Below are positions 17,135 to 25,806 of a stretch of DNA of 64,000 bases, piece by piece. Source of the stretch: CAWFPR01 sp963817635. GTDB taxonomy: Bacteria; Acidobacteriota; Vicinamibacteria; Vicinamibacterales; 2-12-FULL-66-21. The stretch spans positions 84,507 to 148,506 of the forward strand of contig CAWFPR010000020.1 in NCBI GenBank assembly GCA_963817635.1. The letters are read 5' to 3'. The notes under the pieces are model-generated. The model had not been told where the DNA came from, did not search any database, and worked only from the letters and a program-made list of their open reading frames with translations. Each line of letters starts with the position of its first letter. The first letter of the stretch is position 1. The position numbers and the translations under genes were made by a program.

Positions 17135-17335
17135 ATGCCGACGATCACGGTGAAGCTCGACAAGAAACGCGCGGCGCGACTGGCGCGCTGGGCACGGCGC
17201 AGCAAGATCCCCAAGTCCGACGTGATTCGAGCCCTGATCGATCGGGCGGGACCGATCGAAACAGGGGATGACCTCCTCGAATGGGTCGCGCAGGCAAACG
17301 GCAAGGGTCTCGGGTTGGCCCAGATCAAGCCGTGA
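17135..17335 (+). CDS. ribbon-helix-helix antitoxin (VapB-like)
   Basis: 66 residues starting 'MPTITVKLDKKRAARL', a beta strand followed by 'SKIPKSDVIRALIDRA', the two helices of a ribbon-helix-helix DNA-binding fold. The stop TGA overlaps the GTG of the PIN toxin (GTGA). It probably binds both its own promoter and the toxin. Confidence 0.82.
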   Translation: MPTITVKLDKKRAARLARWARRSKIPKSDVIRALIDRAGPIETGDDLLEWVAQANGKGLGLAQIKP

Positions 17336-17715
17336 GCCGGCCTGTCCTGCTCGACACGTCGTTCCTCGTCGCCCTCGAGCGCGAAACAGCCGGCGGCCGG
17401 ACCGGTCCGGCGCGGAAGTTCCTTCCGTCGCTTCGTGGCCGCCCGCTGACGATCTCGATCGTGACCGTCGAGGAGATTCTCGAGGGCGCGGTGGACGAGG
17501 CGACCGCGTTCGCCTCATTGCAGCGGTTTGCCATCCAGGGCGTTCACCTCGCCCAGGCGCGGCGGTGCGCACTGCTCCAGCGCCGCGCCTCGCGACGGAT
17601 GGGCGAGAACGACGCCTGGCTGGTGGCGACTGCCGACGTGCTCGACGCGGACGTCGTCGGAGCAGATCGCGCGGCGTTCGAGCGGCTGGGACCGCGGTAT
17701 CTCCGCTTTCGCTGA
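17332..17715 (+). CDS. PIN-domain toxin (VapC-like ribonuclease)
   Basis: 127 residues. The acidic PIN residues are visible in 'VLLDTSFLVAL' (Asp 8), 'VEEIL' (Glu about 44) and 'ENDAWLVATA' (Asp about 97), with a further Asp in 'VGADRAAFERL'. VapC toxins cleave tRNA or rRNA. The start is GTG 17332, overlapping the antitoxin stop; the longer frame upstream belongs to the antitoxin gene region. Confidence 0.85.
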   Translation: MSRPVLLDTSFLVALERETAGGRTGPARKFLPSLRGRPLTISIVTVEEILEGAVDEATAFASLQRFAIQGVHLAQARRCALLQRRASRRMGENDAWLVATADVLDADVVGADRAAFERLGPRYLRFR

Positions 17716-17723
17716 AGGGCCGC

Positions 17724-19001
17724 TTACGGTGAACGCCGCGCCTGTCCCCACCCGCCGATCAGCACGCCGGCCGCGACGGCCAGCACGCTTCCGAACTCGA
17801 TCGCGAGCGCGCCCGGCGGGACCGCCCAGGCGCCGCCGAGAGTGGCGATGCGCCAGACCACGTACGTGGCCAGAATGCTCACCGACCACGCCAGGAGCGG
17901 CAGGGTCGTGCGGCCGCTGAGCGTGAACGGCAACAGCCAGAGCAGATACCAGGGGTACACGACGGGCGACGCGATCAGGGCGGCCGCCATCGGCCAGGCC
18001 CATGTGTCCGGCCGCCCGATGCCGAGGCGAGCTTGCAGCACGGCCGCCACCGCGAGGCCGCCCAGCACACCCAGACCCGTGGCCCAGCGCGGACCGAGGA
18101 TTGCCGCCGCCGGCACGAACAGCGTCTCGTTGAAGCGGAATCGATCCACGAAGATTCCGAGGGAGCCGACCGGCAGCGATCCTCGCGTCAGATACGGTGC
18201 CGCGAGCAGCAGCAGGAGCGCAGCGCCGGCAGCCGCGTCGGCGAGCCGGATGCGGCGCCAGTACAGCGGCAGCAGCACAATCGGCAGCGGCTTGATCGCC
18301 ACCGCCATGGCAAACGCCAGCACGCTCGCGAGGCCGCGCCCTTCGATCAGCAGCAGGGCGGATGCGGTCAGGAACATGGCGCCCGCCACATCGACGTGCG
18401 CCTGGCCGGCCGTCGCGAGCAGCAGGAGCGGGCTCCACGCGTACACCAGCATCCAGCGCGGAGACGCCCTCCAGATCCGCAGCAGCCGCCAGACCACCAG
18501 CGCGAGCAGCAGATCGCAGACGGCGAACGCCACCTTGAACGCGTACGCGTTCTGGCTCAGCCGGTACACGACTCGAAACAGGAGCTGCGCGCCGGGCGGA
18601 TACGGCGTCGGCACGCGGGGATTGTTGATGCGTCGTGACTCGTCGGTCTGAAGCGCAGCCACCGCGGGATCCGCGGGCGCGAGCGCGTACGGATCGTAGC
18701 CTGCCTGCTGGACGCGCGCGTCCCAGACGTACCGATACACATCCGTGCTGGGCGCCTCCAGCCAAAAGGGGATGCGAAGCGCGACCGCCAGCACCAGACA
18801 CCCTTGGACGAAACGGCGGGACAGGGGATCGGTCGATCTCAGCGCCGCGACGATGCTCACGGCGTAGCCGGCGGCCAGTACCGCAAGCAGCGGCACGAAC
18901 CCGGGCTGGTCGGCACCCGGCGCTCTCGCCGCCATCGCCACCGCCGTCGCGGACATGGTCAGCGCACCCGCGACGATGACGAGGCGGTTATCGATCCGCA
19001 T
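17724..19001 (-). CDS. GT-C type polyprenol-dependent mannosyltransferase-like protein (GT87/DUF2029)
   Basis: About 425 residues with 10-12 membrane helices. The large first loop contains 'DVYRYVWDARVQQAGYDPY', the acidic motif of GT-C enzymes that use lipid-phosphate sugars, and 'RVPTPYPPGAQLLFR' as second conserved loop. It is the last gene of the six-gene minus-strand cluster. The ATG at 19001 lies inside the 3' end of the DUF2064 gene (43-bp overlap), so the two are probably translationally coupled. Sugar and acceptor are unknown. Confidence 0.75.
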   Translation of the reverse strand: MRIDNRLVIVAGALTMSATAVAMAARAPGADQPGFVPLLAVLAAGYAVSIVAALRSTDPLSRRFVQGCLVLAVALRIPFWLEAPSTDVYRYVWDARVQQAGYDPYALAPADPAVAALQTDESRRINNPRVPTPYPPGAQLLFRVVYRLSQNAYAFKVAFAVCDLLLALVVWRLLRIWRASPRWMLVYAWSPLLLLATAGQAHVDVAGAMFLTASALLLIEGRGLASVLAFAMAVAIKPLPIVLLPLYWRRIRLADAAAGAALLLLLAAPYLTRGSLPVGSLGIFVDRFRFNETLFVPAAAILGPRWATGLGVLGGLAVAAVLQARLGIGRPDTWAWPMAAALIASPVVYPWYLLWLLPFTLSGRTTLPLLAWSVSILATYVVWRIATLGGAWAVPPGALAIEFGSVLAVAAGVLIGGWGQARRSP

Positions 19002-19666
19002 GGCCGGTGGGCCCACGCCGCCAGCAACGCCCGGGTCCGCGGCGCACGCGAGCGGTTGGCCGACAGATCGCGCGCCAGACGGTCCACGTCCTGGGGCCGA
19101 TCGACGTCGTAGTGCTCCGGCGCAAGCGCCACGGTCAGCCCAAGCGCATCAGCCCGCGCCCGGAGGGCGTCGGCGGCCGATTGCGTCCCCATGACATCGG
19201 CCGCGAAGAGTCCGTCATGCGCGCACGTCGCCCCCACCAGGTAGTATCCGCCGTCGTCGCACGGTCCGATCACGACATCGCGGATCCGGAGATGAGCGAA
19301 TGCCTCGCCGAGCGTGGCCGCTGACACGTGAGGCGCGTCGCCGCTGAGCGCGATGACTGCGTTGCGGGCCGGCGTACACAGACGCTCGAAGACGGACGTC
19401 AGCGCGGCCGCGAGCCCGGTCCCGCTCTGCGCGACAACCTCGACGCCAGCCGGAAGCCACGCCCGCACCGCCTCGGCATCGGCTGACGGGCACACGGCCA
19501 CCGTGCGAACGCCAAGCGCGCGCCCGGTCTCGAACGTGTCCTCGATGAACGCCCGGTACAGGCCGGTGATCTGGTCCGGCGCGAACGCCGGCGCGAGCCG
19601 CGTCTTCACGTGGCCGGCGCGCGGTGCCTTCGTCATCACGGCGAGGACGCGATCGTCGCGGGTCAC
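18959..19666 (-). CDS. DUF2064 / TIGR04282 family nucleotide-diphospho-sugar transferase
   Basis: 235 residues. 'VMTKAPRAGHVKTRLAP' near residues 10-26 is the modified nucleotide-binding loop of this family, 'LSGDAPHV' carries the metal Asp, and 'GPCDDGGYYLVG' is the second family signature. Members are annotated as arsenosugar-type glycosyltransferases or RfbA-like. It starts with GTG three bases after the stop of the GT2 gene and overlaps the GT-C gene. The start could instead be the internal Met in 'LAVMTKAP'. Confidence 0.78.
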   Translation of the reverse strand: MTRDDRVLAVMTKAPRAGHVKTRLAPAFAPDQITGLYRAFIEDTFETGRALGVRTVAVCPSADAEAVRAWLPAGVEVVAQSGTGLAAALTSVFERLCTPARNAVIALSGDAPHVSAATLGEAFAHLRIRDVVIGPCDDGGYYLVGATCAHDGLFAADVMGTQSAADALRARADALGLTVALAPEHYDVDRPQDVDRLARDLSANRSRAPRTRALLAAWAHRPCGSITASSSSRVR

Positions 19667-19669
19667 TGG

Positions 19670-20365
19670 TCATCGTGCCGTCGGCCGTCCGTCGAGACGG
19701 TACTGGAAGATGCAGCCGAAGATCCGCCAGGCTGCCCCGAGCGATCCGCGGACGGTTCCGGTGATCTTCGACTGGCCGATGCGGCGGTGGTAGCTGACCG
19801 GGACTTCGGCGATACGTAGCCCCGCGAGCGCGCCGCGCAGGATCATCTCGACGGCCCAGCCGTAGCCCGCCTCGCGCAGCCGAAGCGCGCCGAGCGCGTC
19901 GGCGCGCACCGCGCGGAAGGGTCCGGGGTCGGAGATCTCCACGCCGTACAACACCCGGATCAAACCGGCGGCGACCCGGTTGCCCGCCACGGAGTGCCAC
20001 GGCAGCGCGCCGGGTTCACGCCGGCCCGCCAGCCGCGAGCCGATGACGATGTCGGCACGGCCGGCGACGATGGGCTCGATGAGCATCGGCAGCTCCGCGG
20101 GACGATCGCTGTAGTCCCCATCCAGGAAGACGATGATGTCCGGATGATCGGCGTGCTCCAGCCCTGTCAGGCAGGCGCGCCCGTAACCGCGTCGCGGCTC
20201 GTTGAGGACGCGGGCGCCTCGCGCGGCGGCGATCGCCGCGGTGGCGTCGGAGGATTCCGCGTCAACCACGATGATCTCCGTCGCCGGCGGGCGCGGGATC
20301 TCGTCGAGCACGCGGCCGATCGCCTGCGCTTCATTGCGCGTGGGAATGACGACCGTGACGCGCAT
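19670..20365 (-). CDS. family 2 glycosyltransferase, dolichyl-phosphate mannosyltransferase type
   Basis: 231 residues. 'VVIPTRNEAQAIGRVL' opens the GT-A fold; 'DAESSDAT' and 'FLDGDYSDRP' give the DxD-like metal site; 'SDPGPFRAVRADAL' and 'PVSYHRRIGQSKITG' match polyprenyl-phosphate sugar transferases. It should load a sugar from a nucleotide donor onto a lipid phosphate, which a GT-C enzyme such as the one at 17724 could use. The ATG shares a base with the stop of the DoxX gene. Confidence 0.83.
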   Translation of the reverse strand: MRVTVVIPTRNEAQAIGRVLDEIPRPPATEIIVVDAESSDATAAIAAARGARVLNEPRRGYGRACLTGLEHADHPDIIVFLDGDYSDRPAELPMLIEPIVAGRADIVIGSRLAGRREPGALPWHSVAGNRVAAGLIRVLYGVEISDPGPFRAVRADALGALRLREAGYGWAVEMILRGALAGLRIAEVPVSYHRRIGQSKITGTVRGSLGAAWRIFGCIFQYRLDGRPTAR

Positions 20366-20844
20366 CACCAGAGCGGACTGTCCGGGTTCCCGTGAGCGAG
20401 CACGGAATCGAGGCCCCAATACCGGCCGGCGCGGCCGACCGACAGGGCAAAGGCGACCCAGGTCGGGACGAGCAGTTCCCAGATCCAGGCCGTGCCCCAT
20501 TCCGACAGCCACAGGCTCGCGAGGAACAGCCCCGCGGCACATGCGGCCGGCCGCGTGAAGAGGCCGAGCGTGAGCAGGAGCCCGAAGGACGCCTCCGCGA
20601 GCGCCTGCAGCGGCGCGGCGATACGGGCGTGATCGGCCGCGGCGGCCATCACAAGCTTCCACACGTGCGGTGCGTGTCCCTGATCGATGTAGCTTCGGAT
20701 CAGATGCGCATACCCGTCCGGGGTGTACAACCCCTTGCCGTAGTTCTCGAAAAACACCGAGAGGAACATTACACCCAGGCAGAGGCGCGCGAGTGCGAGG
20801 CCTGCCCGGGCGGCGGAATCGGATCGCAGATCAGCATGCATCAT
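20365..20844 (-). CDS. DoxX-family membrane protein
   Basis: 159 residues with four membrane helices: 'LALARLCLGVMFLSVFFE', 'ALAEASFGLLLTLGLF', 'PAACAAGLFLASLWLS' and 'ELLVPTWVAFALSVG'. The pattern fits DoxX-like proteins, a broad redox-associated family without a fixed function. The ATG at 20844 has AGAGAG five bases upstream. It sits between a radical SAM gene and the glycosyltransferase genes. Confidence 0.72.
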   Translation of the reverse strand: MMHADLRSDSAARAGLALARLCLGVMFLSVFFENYGKGLYTPDGYAHLIRSYIDQGHAPHVWKLVMAAAADHARIAAPLQALAEASFGLLLTLGLFTRPAACAAGLFLASLWLSEWGTAWIWELLVPTWVAFALSVGRAGRYWGLDSVLAHGNPDSPLW

Positions 20845-20949
20845 GACTCTCTTCGCAGTAATGGCGCTCACCCGGACAATGGCGCACCCGCCGTCGCCGG
20901 CTCCCATGCTCCTGGGATTATGGCGCCGCCGGCCGCCATGGCGCCGGAG

Positions 20950-21982
20950 TCAGTCGCGCGCGACGACGATGGTCGTGCAGGCGCTCTCGCTCTTCGGCAG
21001 TTCCCGAGCGGCCGCCATTCGGACCTCGAGCTTCTGCTCCTCGCCGCGAACGATCGGGCAGTACGGATCGGGAGCGTCGATGGCTCCGCGCAGGCCGCGG
21101 CGACCCGCGCAGCCGCCCCGGCACGTCGGCTTGAAGGCGCACTCGCGACAGGCCTCCGGGAGCGTGCGCGCGTGCTCGAAGGCCGCCGTGTCCACAATGC
21201 GCGCGCCTCCGGCGAGCAGCGCCGACAGGGGCTCGCCGTCGCCTGGCCAGTAGACGCACGGCTGCGTCGTACCGCGGGGCGTCACGCGCACGGTCCGCAC
21301 GCCGCAGCCGCCGGTTCGCGGAGGCAACCCGGCCATCGCGCGGACGAGCGGTTCCCCGATCGCCACCACGTCGGTTGCCGCGAAGAGGGCGCGGAAGCCG
21401 TCCCAGGTACTCGCGGTAGGTCAGCGCGAACCGATCGGATTGCACCGCCTGGTATACGTTCACCCGCAGCAGGGCGCCGTGCCGTCCGGCGACGCGCGCC
21501 ACCTCGGCGAGGCGCGCATAGTTCGCCTTCATCATCACGGCAATGAAGGTGACGGGAATGCCGAGGCGAACCGCGCGCGCGGCCTGCTCGTGCACGAGCG
21601 CCCAGTTGCCGGCACCGCGCTCGGCGTCCTGCTCCTCCCGGGTCGGATAGTCGAGCGAGAACTCCACATCGGCGAACGCGCGCAGTTCATCGTCGTCCAG
21701 GACGGCGGCGCTGTGGCCGTTCGTGGTGATGGTGAGCTTGACCGGCCGCGTTCGCAGGTCGGCCAGGATTTCGTGGAACTGCGGGTGCATGCCGTTTTCG
21801 CCCGTGCCGAGATTGACCGAGCGGACGGGCAGCGCAGAGACGACCGCGCGCACCTGTTCGGGGCTGAGCCGATCGACCCGCGATGGATCGCGGTAGCAGA
21901 ACGCGCACGAGAGGTTGCACTCGCTGGTCAGGCCCAGACCGATCGCGAACCCGTCGGCGGGCGCAGGCGGACGCGCCGTCAT
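20950..21982 (-). CDS. radical SAM / SPASM-domain protein, one frameshift
   Basis: About 343 residues after removing one base near 21408. The radical SAM cluster motif is 'CNLSCAFC' at about residues 21-28, followed by 'NLGTGENGMHP' and a TIM-barrel. In the second frame come 'TGGCGVRTVRVTPRGTTQPC' and a SPASM-type Cys array ('ACRECAFKPTCRGGC', 'DPYCP') for auxiliary iron-sulphur clusters. At the break 'YREYLGR' should be 'YREYWDGFRALF'; the extra C follows GTAC. The ATG overlaps the methyltransferase stop (ATGA). Such proteins modify peptides, sugars or lipids; no precursor peptide is seen nearby. Confidence 0.82.
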
Positions 21983-22779
21983 CGTGGCGTCCCCGTCGCA
22001 TCGACGGGCCGTCGCGCAATGAGGTGCAGGTAACGGGCCACGGCGACGAACTCCGGGCGCGCGCCGAGCGTGGACTCCAGCTCGAAGACGCGCGCGGCGT
22101 CGGCCTCCTCGAGCCGCTCCGGCTCGATGTAGTCGGCAATCACTCGGACGCCACGTTGCTCGACCACCTCGAGGCTCGCGGCGCCAATCGCGCCGTGCAG
22201 ATCCGATGGAGCGAAGATACGCACGGTTCCACCGTACAGGCCTTCGCGCACGGAGTCGAGAGAGAGTGTAGCCGCGGCACGCGTCCAGTCTCGCGAGACG
22301 AGGGCCGCCTTCAGCACCTCCCCCGCCCGGTTGCGCACGAGCAGCGAGCACAAGCCGCCGGGCCGCAGCAGCCGCGCGATGTCGCGCACGGCCCGCGGCG
22401 GATCGGACAGGTACTCCAGCACGTTGTGGCAGACCACCACGTCGAACGAGGCTGGATCATACAGGTGGGTCAGGCGGTCGGCGGCCGCGTGCTGGAACGT
22501 CATCCGCGCGGCAACGCCGCGGGCCGTTGCGGCCTCGCGCGCGAGCGCGAGCATCCCTTCGGAGGCGTCGAGCACGACCACGTCGAACCCGATCTCCGCG
22601 AGGCGCGCGGCGGTGACGCCCGTGCCACCGCCGACGTCGAGCGCGCGCCGTCCCGACGAACCGGCCGGGAGCCACGCCCGGAGGCCCTGCCAGGCGAGGT
22701 TTGTTCGCAGTCGTCCGCCGGCCGTCTCCAGGTAGGCCGCGTACTTGTCGGCGTCGTCGAAGCGCGACGTCTCCGGCAT
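21979..22779 (-). CDS. class I SAM-dependent methyltransferase
   Basis: 266 residues. Motif I 'ALDVGGGTGVTAARLAE' at about 46-62, motif II 'VVVLDASEGMLALA' and motif IV 'FDVVVCHNVLEYLSDPP' are clear, with 'IARLLRPGGLCSLLVRN' following. The overall arrangement recalls CmoM-type enzymes, but I would not assign the substrate. It is the first gene of the cluster that runs down to 17724 and overlaps the radical SAM gene. Confidence 0.8.
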   Translation of the reverse strand: MPETSRFDDADKYAAYLETAGGRLRTNLAWQGLRAWLPAGSSGRRALDVGGGTGVTAARLAEIGFDVVVLDASEGMLALAREAATARGVAARMTFQHAAADRLTHLYDPASFDVVVCHNVLEYLSDPPRAVRDIARLLRPGGLCSLLVRNRAGEVLKAALVSRDWTRAAATLSLDSVREGLYGGTVRIFAPSDLHGAIGAASLEVVEQRGVRVIADYIEPERLEEADAARVFELESTLGARPEFVAVARYLHLIARRPVDATGTPR

Positions 22780-22837
22780 CCGCCGCCTAGGTTACCTCCC
22801 GGCCCGGGAATTGAGAAGCGGCGGCCCCTGAGCCCTG

Positions 22838-24545
22838 CTACCTGAGCCCTGAGCCTTTCTTTATTCCGCTCGAGATCACGAACATGCGGCCCGAGTGATT
22901 GCCCGCGATGCCGCTCCAGGCCGACGTGATCAGGAGATCGATCGTCCCGTCTCCGTCCACGTCGCCGATGCCGACCGCGTCGAAGCCGAACGTGTCGCCG
23001 GGGATGCGGCAGGTGTAGGTGCGCAGGAGCTTCCCGTCCTTTCCGGAATACAGGTAGGCGCGTCCGGCGGACGCGGCGGCGGCCGAGGTACTGCCAGGAG
23101 CCGATGATCAGGTCCGGCACGCCGTCGCCGTCGGCGTCGCCCATCCGGGACGCGCCGATGCCGAAGCCTTCGCCCGGCGTCTCGCCGGTGAGGGTCAGCA
23201 GGTTCCTGCCGTCCTTGCCCGAATACACGTAGGCGCGACCGGTCGAGGGTCCCTTTGCGGCATTCGGAAAGTCGGTCGTGTAGACATCGGGCACACCGTC
23301 GCGGTCGAAGTCTCCCGGCACCGACATGAACATGGCGCCGAAGGCCGCACCGGTGTCGTCGGAATCGACGGTGAAGGCTGGCTTCTGCGTGAGGCTGTCA
23401 TAGACGTAGAAGCGGCCGGTCGTATGCGCGCCTCCGCCCGGCGCCCCGACCAGCAGGAACTTGTGCCTGCCGTCGGCGTAGCCGGAGACGGCGGCGCCGA
23501 ACTGGTCGTTGGCACGCTCGCCGGTCAGGGTCAGCAGCAGTTTGCCATCGGCGCCGGAGTAGACGTACGCGCGCCCGGCGCCCTTGCCGTTCGCGGCGTT
23601 CGCCGGCGCGCCGACGATGACGTCGGCGGCGCCGTCGCCGTTGAAATCGCCGACGCCGGCGACGTGACGGCCGAAGCCGTCGCTCAGCGCTTCAGCCTTG
23701 AACATCTGGAGCACGGAGCCGTCCTTGCCGGAATAGATGCCGGCGTACCCGCCGCCGGGCGCGCTCGCGATCACGTCGGGAATGCCGTCCTTGTTCGCGT
23801 CGCCGGCGGCTTCGACGCCGATGCCGAGCGTGTCGCCCGGCTTGCCGTCCACCTTCCACAACAGCTTTCCTGATTTCGTCGAGTAGACGTAGACGCGACC
23901 GGCCGGCGCGCCGCCGCCGATCACCTTCGTCGGGGCGGACGTGACGATGTCGTGGACGCCGTCCTTGTCGACGTCGCCGATGTCGCGCGCGATCCAGCCG
24001 AACTGATCGCCGATCGCCTCGCCGTCCCACTCGCGGATGATTCTGGTGTCTTCGACGAACGGATTGGCGAAATCGGCGGGCTTGGGCAGCAGCGCGGCGA
24101 AGCGCGGATCGCTCTTCAACGCCGCGACGTCGGAATCCACCTGAATTTGCGTCATGTCCATCTTGCCGGTGGCCTTGGCCTTGCCGAGCCATTCGAAGGC
24201 GCGATCGGCGTCGCCCTTGAGGGCGTATACCGTGCCGATGTTGTAGGTGACGGCCGGCGCGACCGGCTGCAGGGTCAGAAACTTCTGGTACGCCGCGAGG
24301 GCGCGATCGAGTTCCTTGTTCTGCTGAAGGGCGATGCCGTACATGCGCCACGCGCGCGCGTTGGCTGGCTCGCTCGAGGTGATCTGCTCGAGGATTTTCA
24401 CGGCGCCGGCGAAGTCGCTGGCGCGCAGCTTCGCCGCGGCGTCATTGAGCGACGGCTGCTGGGCTGCCGACAGGGCACACCCGGCGAGTACCAGAACGGC
24501 CATCGTGTGGCGGAACGTCCGGATATCGATCGTCATGCCGCGCAT
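22838..24545 (-). CDS. secreted TPR plus FG-GAP beta-propeller protein, one frameshift
   Basis: About 568 residues. Signal peptide near 12-28 ('MAVLVLAGCALSAAQ'), TPR helices around 30-130 ('ARAWRMYGIALQQNKELDRA'), then seven FG-GAP blades such as 'DIGDVDKDGVHDIVTSAP', 'GVGDFNGDGAADVIVGAP' and 'RMGDADGDGVPDLIIGSW'. At 'GSWQY' (about 23087) an extra C after GTAC breaks the frame; the corrected frame gives a last blade ('GIGDVDGDGTIDLLITSAW') and ends at TAG 22840-22838. Start could be 24545 or 24536. Probably a periplasmic or surface integrin-like propeller. Confidence 0.78.
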
Positions 24546-24773
24546 TCTAGCGGCGCCCGTCCACCCCGCCTACGCGCAAGTGACGGACGCGCACGCGCGA
24601 GGACCAAGCGCGGTTCGCAGGGGACGGGCGACAGGGCGGCCGGCTGAAACCGTCGTTTTCAGGCCTGAAACTGGCGTGTTCAACGACCACCCCTGGTGAC
24701 GAACGCCGCATCTCTCACGCCTGGCGATCGCCCGTTGAGGTCCGGGTTAGCTCTCAGAGGGTTCCCCCCCCAG
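24546..24773. other. upstream half of a divergent intergenic region
   Basis: Together with the array that follows, this fills 480 bp between two divergently transcribed genes. I could not identify firm promoter boxes; the plus strand ends in a run of C (about 24764-24771) just before the repeat array. Confidence 0.35.
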
Positions 24774-24985
24774 CAGCTTCACCCCAGCTTCAACCCGGCT
24801 CCGACCCAGCTTCACCCCAGCTTCGACGGAGCTTCACCCCAGCTTCAACCCAGCTCCGACCAGCTTCCCCAGCTTCGACGGAGCTTCACCCCAGCTTCAA
24901 CCCAGCTCCGACCCAGCTTCACCCAGCTCCGACCCAGCTTCAACCCAGCTTCGACCCAGCTTCGACCCAGCTTCGACCCAGCTTC
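24774..24985 (+). repeat. dodecamer tandem array A (CCCAGCTTCGAC family)
   Basis: About 17-18 units of a 12-bp repeat, 'cccagcttcgac' with variants cttcaac, ctccgac and cttcacc and some units shortened to 11 or 10 bp. It lies between divergent genes, about 40 bp upstream of the cupin gene start, so it could sit in or near its promoter. Confidence 0.9.
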
Positions 24986-25025
24986 GGCGCGTCAGGTCTG
25001 AATTGGTGGGTTGTACACTCCGCAC

Positions 25026-25382
25026 ATGGACGTCATCAATCTCGAAGAGAAGTTCCGCGCCGTCACGGCGTACTGGCAGCCGAAGATTGTCGGTGCTGTC
25101 AACGACTTCCACGTGAAGATCGCCAAGATCCAGGGGGAGTTCGTCTTTCACCATCACGAGACCGAGGACGAGCTGTTCCTCGTGCTCAAGGGGCGGCTGC
25201 TGATGAAGTTCACCCACCGCGAGCTCTGGATCGAGCAGGGTGAGTGCCTGATCGTTCCGCACGGCGTCGAGCACTGCCCCGTCGCGCCCGAAGAGGTACA
25301 CATCCTGCTGCTCGAGCCGGCGACGACGCTGAACACCGGCACGGTCCAGAACGAGCGTACCGTCGACGCGGAGTGGATTTAA
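25026..25382 (+). CDS. small cupin-domain protein
   Basis: 118 residues. The cupin motifs are 'FHHHETEDELFLVLKGRL' (three His and a Glu, about residues 41-58) and 'GECLIVPHGVEHCPVAP' (final His about 85). Such proteins are often mannose-6-phosphate isomerase-like or of unknown function. The ATG at 25026 is preceded by little space from repeat array A, and array B lies behind it in reverse orientation, so the gene is bracketed by inverted repeats. Confidence 0.82.
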   Translation: MDVINLEEKFRAVTAYWQPKIVGAVNDFHVKIAKIQGEFVFHHHETEDELFLVLKGRLLMKFTHRELWIEQGECLIVPHGVEHCPVAPEEVHILLLEPATTLNTGTVQNERTVDAEWI

Positions 25383-25398
25383 GGGTCCGTCCGGAAAT
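25382..25398 (+). repeat. 17-bp motif shared with 41479-41495
   Basis: 'agggtccgtccggaaat' begins at the last base of the cupin stop codon and matches 16 of 17 bases of the motif 12 bases after the kinase stop at 41466. It may be an end of a small transposable element; no partner inverted copy was found close by. Confidence 0.4.
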
Positions 25399-25510
25399 CC
25401 GCCGGGACCAGGGTGGCGTAGTCCCGGTGACTTCGGATTCGTTGCCCGGCAGGTTGCGCCGCGATCGGCGGCACGAGACTGTTCCCCCGGCCTGGACGGG
25501 GTTGACGCTC

Positions 25511-25788
25511 GGGTCGAAGCTGGGTTGAAGCCGGGTCGAAGCCGGGTCGAAGCCGGGTCGAAGCCGGGTCGAAGCCGGGTCGAAGCTGGGTCGAAGCTGG
25601 GTCGAAGCTGGGTCGAAGCTGGGTTGAAGCTGGGTTGAAGCTGGGTTGAAGCTGGGTTGAAGCTGGGTTGAAGCTTGGTCGAAGCTGCGTCGAAGCTGGG
25701 TCGGAGCTCTGGGTTGAAGCCGGGTCGAAGCTGGGTTGAAGCCGGGTCGAAGCCGGGGTGAAGCTGGGTCGAAGCTGGGGTGAAGCTC
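25511..25788 (-). repeat. dodecamer tandem array B, inverted relative to A
   Basis: About 23 units of 'gggtcgaagctg' (the reverse complement of the array A unit). Identical variants stand in blocks: about five with 'ccgggtcgaag', four with 'ctgggtcgaag', five with 'ctgggttgaag'. It ends 19 bp from the stop of the PhoD-like gene, between two convergent genes. The 110 bp between the cupin stop and the array hold no gene. Confidence 0.92.
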
Positions 25789-25806
25789 CCGCGCGCGGGG
25801 CGCCGA

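Noticed and set aside
24774..25788. CRISPR array
   Set aside because: Units are 12 bp and contiguous with no unique spacers, and no cas genes are present.
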